Below the pieces are notes generated by a model. That model was given only the letters and a program-made list of their open reading frames with translations. It was not told the origin of the DNA and did no database searches. The position numbers and the translations under genes were made by a program. From Veillonella atypica KON (GTDB taxonomy: Bacteria > Bacillota > Negativicutes > Veillonellales > Veillonellaceae), in NCBI RefSeq assembly GCF_002959915.1, contig NZ_PPDE01000008.1, positions 186,001 through 250,000 of the forward strand: DNA of 64,000 nucleotides, read 5' to 3'. Shown in pieces: positions 61,632-64,000 of the stretch (positions are counted from its first letter, which is position 1; every line of letters begins with the position of its first letter).

Positions 61632-62183
61632 ATGCGAATTATCGGAGGCACTGCAAAGGGCCATACTATAAAAGCTCCGAAGGGGATGGATACACGTCCC
61701 ACCTTGGATCGTGTTCGTGAAAGTATCTTCAACGTATTAGCGCATCGCGGTATATTTGGTACTCGTATATTAGATTTATTTTCTGGTACTGGTGCAGTTG
61801 CCATTGAAGCGCTCAGTCGTGGAGCTGAATCAGCGATTGCTGTTGATTATCGAACTGGTAAATTAATTCGAGAGAATGCGGAACATTGTCGTGTGTTGGA
61901 TCGAATTCAAATCATACCTAAGAAACTTTCACAATTGAAACATTTTATAGGTGACCAGCAGTTCGATTATATTTTTTCTGATCCACCATATGAAAATGGC
62001 TTTATACAGGAGACTATTGATTTTGTTGTGGCTCATGATGCATTAGCTGATGATGGTGTTTTAGTCTTGGAACATCATAAAGATGAGGCTTTCACCATGC
62101 CACCAGAATGGGAATGTATAAAGGAACAAAAATTTGGTTACACCCTTGTTTCATATTTTGTGAAACATAGTGAAAGGAGTTAG
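61632..62183 (+). CDS. rsmD: 16S rRNA (guanine966-N2)-methyltransferase RsmD
   Basis: RsmD (183 residues) methylates G966 of 16S rRNA. Motifs: MRIIGGTAKG at the start, RPTLDRVRESIFNVL, LDLFSGTGAVAIEALSRGA (SAM site), and the catalytic SDPPYENGF. It is preceded by an AT-rich gap with TATAAT-like sequences (near 61596-61616), so it may start a new unit. Its end overlaps the Shine-Dalgarno region of coaD. Confidence 0.94.
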   Translation: MRIIGGTAKGHTIKAPKGMDTRPTLDRVRESIFNVLAHRGIFGTRILDLFSGTGAVAIEALSRGAESAIAVDYRTGKLIRENAEHCRVLDRIQIIPKKLSQLKHFIGDQQFDYIFSDPPYENGFIQETIDFVVAHDALADDGVLVLEHHKDEAFTMPPEWECIKEQKFGYTLVSYFVKHSERS

Positions 62184-62187
62184 ACCC

Positions 62188-62679
62188 TTGCGGATAGGAG
62201 TTTGCCCAGGAAGTTTTGACCCCGTTACAAATGGTCACGTTGACATTTTTGAGCGCGGTAGTCGTCTCGTAGATAAGTTGATTATCGCTGTAAGTTCAAA
62301 TCCTAATAAGAATTCATTGTTTACTATGGAAGAACGCGTTGAGATGATTCGAAATGCGGTTAAGCATATTCCTAATGTAGAAATCGACTGTACAGGTGGA
62401 TTACTCATCGATTATGTTAAATCCAAAAATGCAAGTATTATTATTCGTGGACTTAGAGCTCTTAGTGATTTTGAATATGAATTTCAACGTGCTCTATTTG
62501 CAAAATACTTGGATGATGATATTGAAACAGTGTTTATTATGACCAATAATAAATATTCTTTTGTAAGCTCAACAGGGATTCGTGAGTTAGCTAAATTTGG
62601 TGGTAAGTTAGATGGACTTGTTCCTGACGATGTAAAGATAAAATTAGAAAAACGTTTTAACATCGATGGTAATAAATAA
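62188..62679 (+). CDS. coaD: Phosphopantetheine adenylyltransferase
   Basis: CoaD (163 residues) adenylates 4'-phosphopantetheine to dephospho-CoA, the step before CoaE. Motifs: GVCPGSFDPVTNGHVDIFERG and the ISSTGIREL-like VSSTGIRELAKFGG near the end. The frame is open from GTG 62170, but TTG 62188 is 8 nt after AAAGGAG and gives the usual short N-terminus (MRIGVCPGSFDP), so I choose it. It starts 4 nt after the rsmD stop, the typical pair. Confidence 0.94.
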   Translation: MRIGVCPGSFDPVTNGHVDIFERGSRLVDKLIIAVSSNPNKNSLFTMEERVEMIRNAVKHIPNVEIDCTGGLLIDYVKSKNASIIIRGLRALSDFEYEFQRALFAKYLDDDIETVFIMTNNKYSFVSSTGIRELAKFGGKLDGLVPDDVKIKLEKRFNIDGNK

Positions 62680-62693
62680 TAGGAGTGAATTGT

Positions 62694-63158
62694 ATGAAAA
62701 CAGAAAAATTACTTGAAGATTTAGAGGTTCTTATTGAATCTAGCAGCCGTATTCCTATGACTACAAAACGCATGGTTGAAGAAGATGAAATTATGCGTAT
62801 TATCGATGCAATTCAAGAATCTTTACCACTTGAGCTCGATGAATCTCGTCGTATTGTGGCCGAAAAAGATAAAGTATTGGCTGATGCTCAACGTCAAGCT
62901 GAAACATTAATCGATCAAGCCAAAGATTACATTGCTAAATTGACTGCTGAAAGTGAACTTGTTAAGCAAGCACAAGAACAAGCTAATCAAATTATCAATG
63001 CTGCAAACCAATCTTCTGAAGAGTTGAAATCTAGCTCTATTCAATATGCTGGTGACGTATTGAAATATGTAGAAAACAATTTAGAAAAAACGTTGGAAAG
63101 CCTTCGTCAAAACCGCGAAAGCTTGCAACAAAGTGAACAAAAAACTGAAAATCAATAA
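62694..63158 (+). CDS. Coiled-coil protein downstream of coaD
   Basis: A 154-residue acidic, almost entirely helical protein with heptad-like spacing through about residues 45-150 (AEKDKVLADAQRQAETLIDQ and beyond). It resembles the small ATPase/DivIVA-like coiled-coil proteins often encoded after coaD in Firmicutes, but no defined domain or motif is visible. No signal peptide or membrane segment. ATG 62694 follows ATAGGAG. A terminator follows. Confidence 0.75.
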   Translation: MKTEKLLEDLEVLIESSSRIPMTTKRMVEEDEIMRIIDAIQESLPLELDESRRIVAEKDKVLADAQRQAETLIDQAKDYIAKLTAESELVKQAQEQANQIINAANQSSEELKSSSIQYAGDVLKYVENNLEKTLESLRQNRESLQQSEQKTENQ

Positions 63159-63198
63159 TATATTGTAATTAGTACAGATAATGCTAATGATTGCAGAG

Positions 63199-63229
63199 AA
63201 AACCCCCGATAGGTATCTATCGGGGTTTT
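63199..63229. terminator. Bidirectional terminator between coaD-unit and rqcH
   Basis: CCCCGATAG (63204-63212) and CTATCGGGG (63217-63225), loop GTAT, flanked by AAAA on the left and TTTT on the right, so it works for both converging transcripts. Confidence 0.88.
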
Positions 63230-63230
63230 G

Positions 63231-64000
63231 TTATTCCTCATACATAGGTGGTTTTTCTGGTTCAACAATCATTGTTTGATGAGTGTTAAAAATCACAAAT
63301 CCTAAAGGTGATTTAGGTGGTTTTTTGATATTTTTTATATATGTATAGTCTACAGGAACCTTTGATGAATGACGGGCCTTGCTAAAATAGGCAGCATATT
63401 TTGCTACTTGTGAAATGAGCATATCATCAGGTTCATGATTCGTACGTAAAATAAGATGGGAACCTTGAATATCCTGTGTATGAAACCACAAATCATTTGG
63501 TTTTGCAAAACGATGAGTTAAGTATTCATTTTGCTGGTTATTTCGTCCGATATAAAGTTCGCCTTCTGGGATTTCAAGATGAATGTAATTCGATTTTCCC
63601 AATTTATAGGAGAGAGGTTTTTTAGATTTCTTAATAATGCCTGCATCCATACATTCATGGCGTATTTCTTCTAGTGATTCTCTAGTTGTGGCTAAAGATA
63701 AACTGTATAAGATTGTTCTATAATATTTTAATTTTATCGTACTTTGGTCTAGTTGGTATTGGCCACTAATAATTCGATTCTTTAATTTTGTATATAGTTT
63801 GTAATACCATTGTCCATTTTCCACAATGGTCAATTCAGGTTTTAAGGGAATTGTTATAGTTTCTGCTGATTCTGAAAGTAAATTTTGTACGTCAATGGAA
63901 GATTGATAGTGAGCTTGTATATGACTATTAATCATCAAAAGATCACCATATAATTTATAGGTTTCCATCTTTTTAGTATCATCTAGTTCATCTTTAATCT
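63231..64000 (-). CDS. rqcH: Rqc2/RqcH-type NFACT protein, C-terminal part
   Basis: The reading frame stays open to the window edge, so this is the C-terminal part of a longer minus-strand gene whose start lies beyond 64000. The visible part has the end of the coiled coil (YKLYGDLLMINSHI), the middle domain and the NFACT-R domain with NYIHLEIPEGELYIGRNNQQN, NDLWFHTQDIQGSHLILR and KAARHSSK-like KARHSSKVPVDYT. RqcH binds stalled 50S-peptidyl-tRNA and adds alanine tails in ribosome quality control. The length, about 256 codons here, is less than half of a full protein. Confidence 0.88.
   Translation of the reverse strand, partial: IKDELDDTKKMETYKLYGDLLMINSHIQAHYQSSIDVQNLLSESAETITIPLKPELTIVENGQWYYKLYTKLKNRIISGQYQLDQSTIKLKYYRTILYSLSLATTRESLEEIRHECMDAGIIKKSKKPLSYKLGKSNYIHLEIPEGELYIGRNNQQNEYLTHRFAKPNDLWFHTQDIQGSHLILRTNHEPDDMLISQVAKYAAYFSKARHSSKVPVDYTYIKNIKKPPKSPLGFVIFNTHQTMIVEPEKPPMYEE

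Overview
The window is a dense, AT-rich housekeeping region from a bacterium that is almost certainly a Veillonella or a close Negativicutes relative. The evidence is a Firmicutes-type gene order (rimP-nusA-rnpM-L7Ae-infB-rbfA, comFC/raiA/secA/prfB, proBA-obg-nadD-yqeK-rsfS, scpAB, cmk-plsC-ispH/S1-der-plsY-gpsA) combined with diderm and Negativicutes markers: a phosphoethanolamine transferase of the lipid A/core type, csaB next to a large membrane protein, an IspH-ribosomal S1 fusion and a two-subunit transketolase. Almost every gene is on the plus strand. I see no insertion sequence, prophage, plasmid gene or CRISPR array.

Layout. 1-7.4 kb: NUDIX hydrolase, deoB with a long self-complementary leader, rpsT, a GC-rich structured region (possible small RNA), then polA-coaE-lytic transglycosylase-unknown gene. 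7.4-19.1 kb: one long translation/RNA operon (rimP, nusA, rnpM, L7Ae-like, infB, rbfA, nrnA, truB, ribF) that continues into a chorismate mutase-shikimate kinase fusion, recD2 and comFC. 19.1-24.2 kb: a more accessory stretch with an HD-GYP gene on the minus strand, a strongly structured independent RNA with its own promoter and terminator, a polar amino-acid ABC transporter, a cold-shock gene and the ribosome hibernation factor. 24.4-48.2 kb: secA, prfB with a +1 frameshift, then a very long co-directional cluster: LmeA-like protein, DUF5693-like membrane protein, csaB, transketolase halves, ftsEX with its LytM activator, ctp protease, obg, yhbY, proBA, a 48-codon membrane ORF, nadD, yqeK, LCP protein, rsfS, cvfB, trkA and trkH. 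48.2-51.8 kb: a metallo-beta-lactamase-fold hydrolase, five tRNAs (Asp, Phe, Gly, Cys, Leu), DUF523 and the minus-strand phosphoethanolamine transferase. 51.9-64 kb: scpAB-rluB-HI0933-family oxidoreductase, cmk-plsC-ispH/S1, der-plsY-gpsA, rsmD-coaD-coiled-coil protein, and the C-terminal part of an RqcH/NFACT gene on the minus strand.

Several genes need a start inside a longer open frame. rpsT, secA, prfB and coaD appear to start at TTG, each behind a well-placed Shine-Dalgarno sequence. Extended -10 promoters (TGn-TATAAT type) recur.

The most interesting non-coding signals are: the deoB leader with mutually exclusive hairpins; the prfB frameshift site, where the in-frame stop reads UAA instead of the usual UGA; a textbook intrinsic terminator inside the comFC reading frame; the independent structured RNA at about 20.13-20.36 kb, between comFC and the raiA-type gene; and a start-stop mini-ORF (ATG-TAG) behind a perfect Shine-Dalgarno in the leader of the hibernation factor gene. 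These are sequence observations. Their functions are inference.
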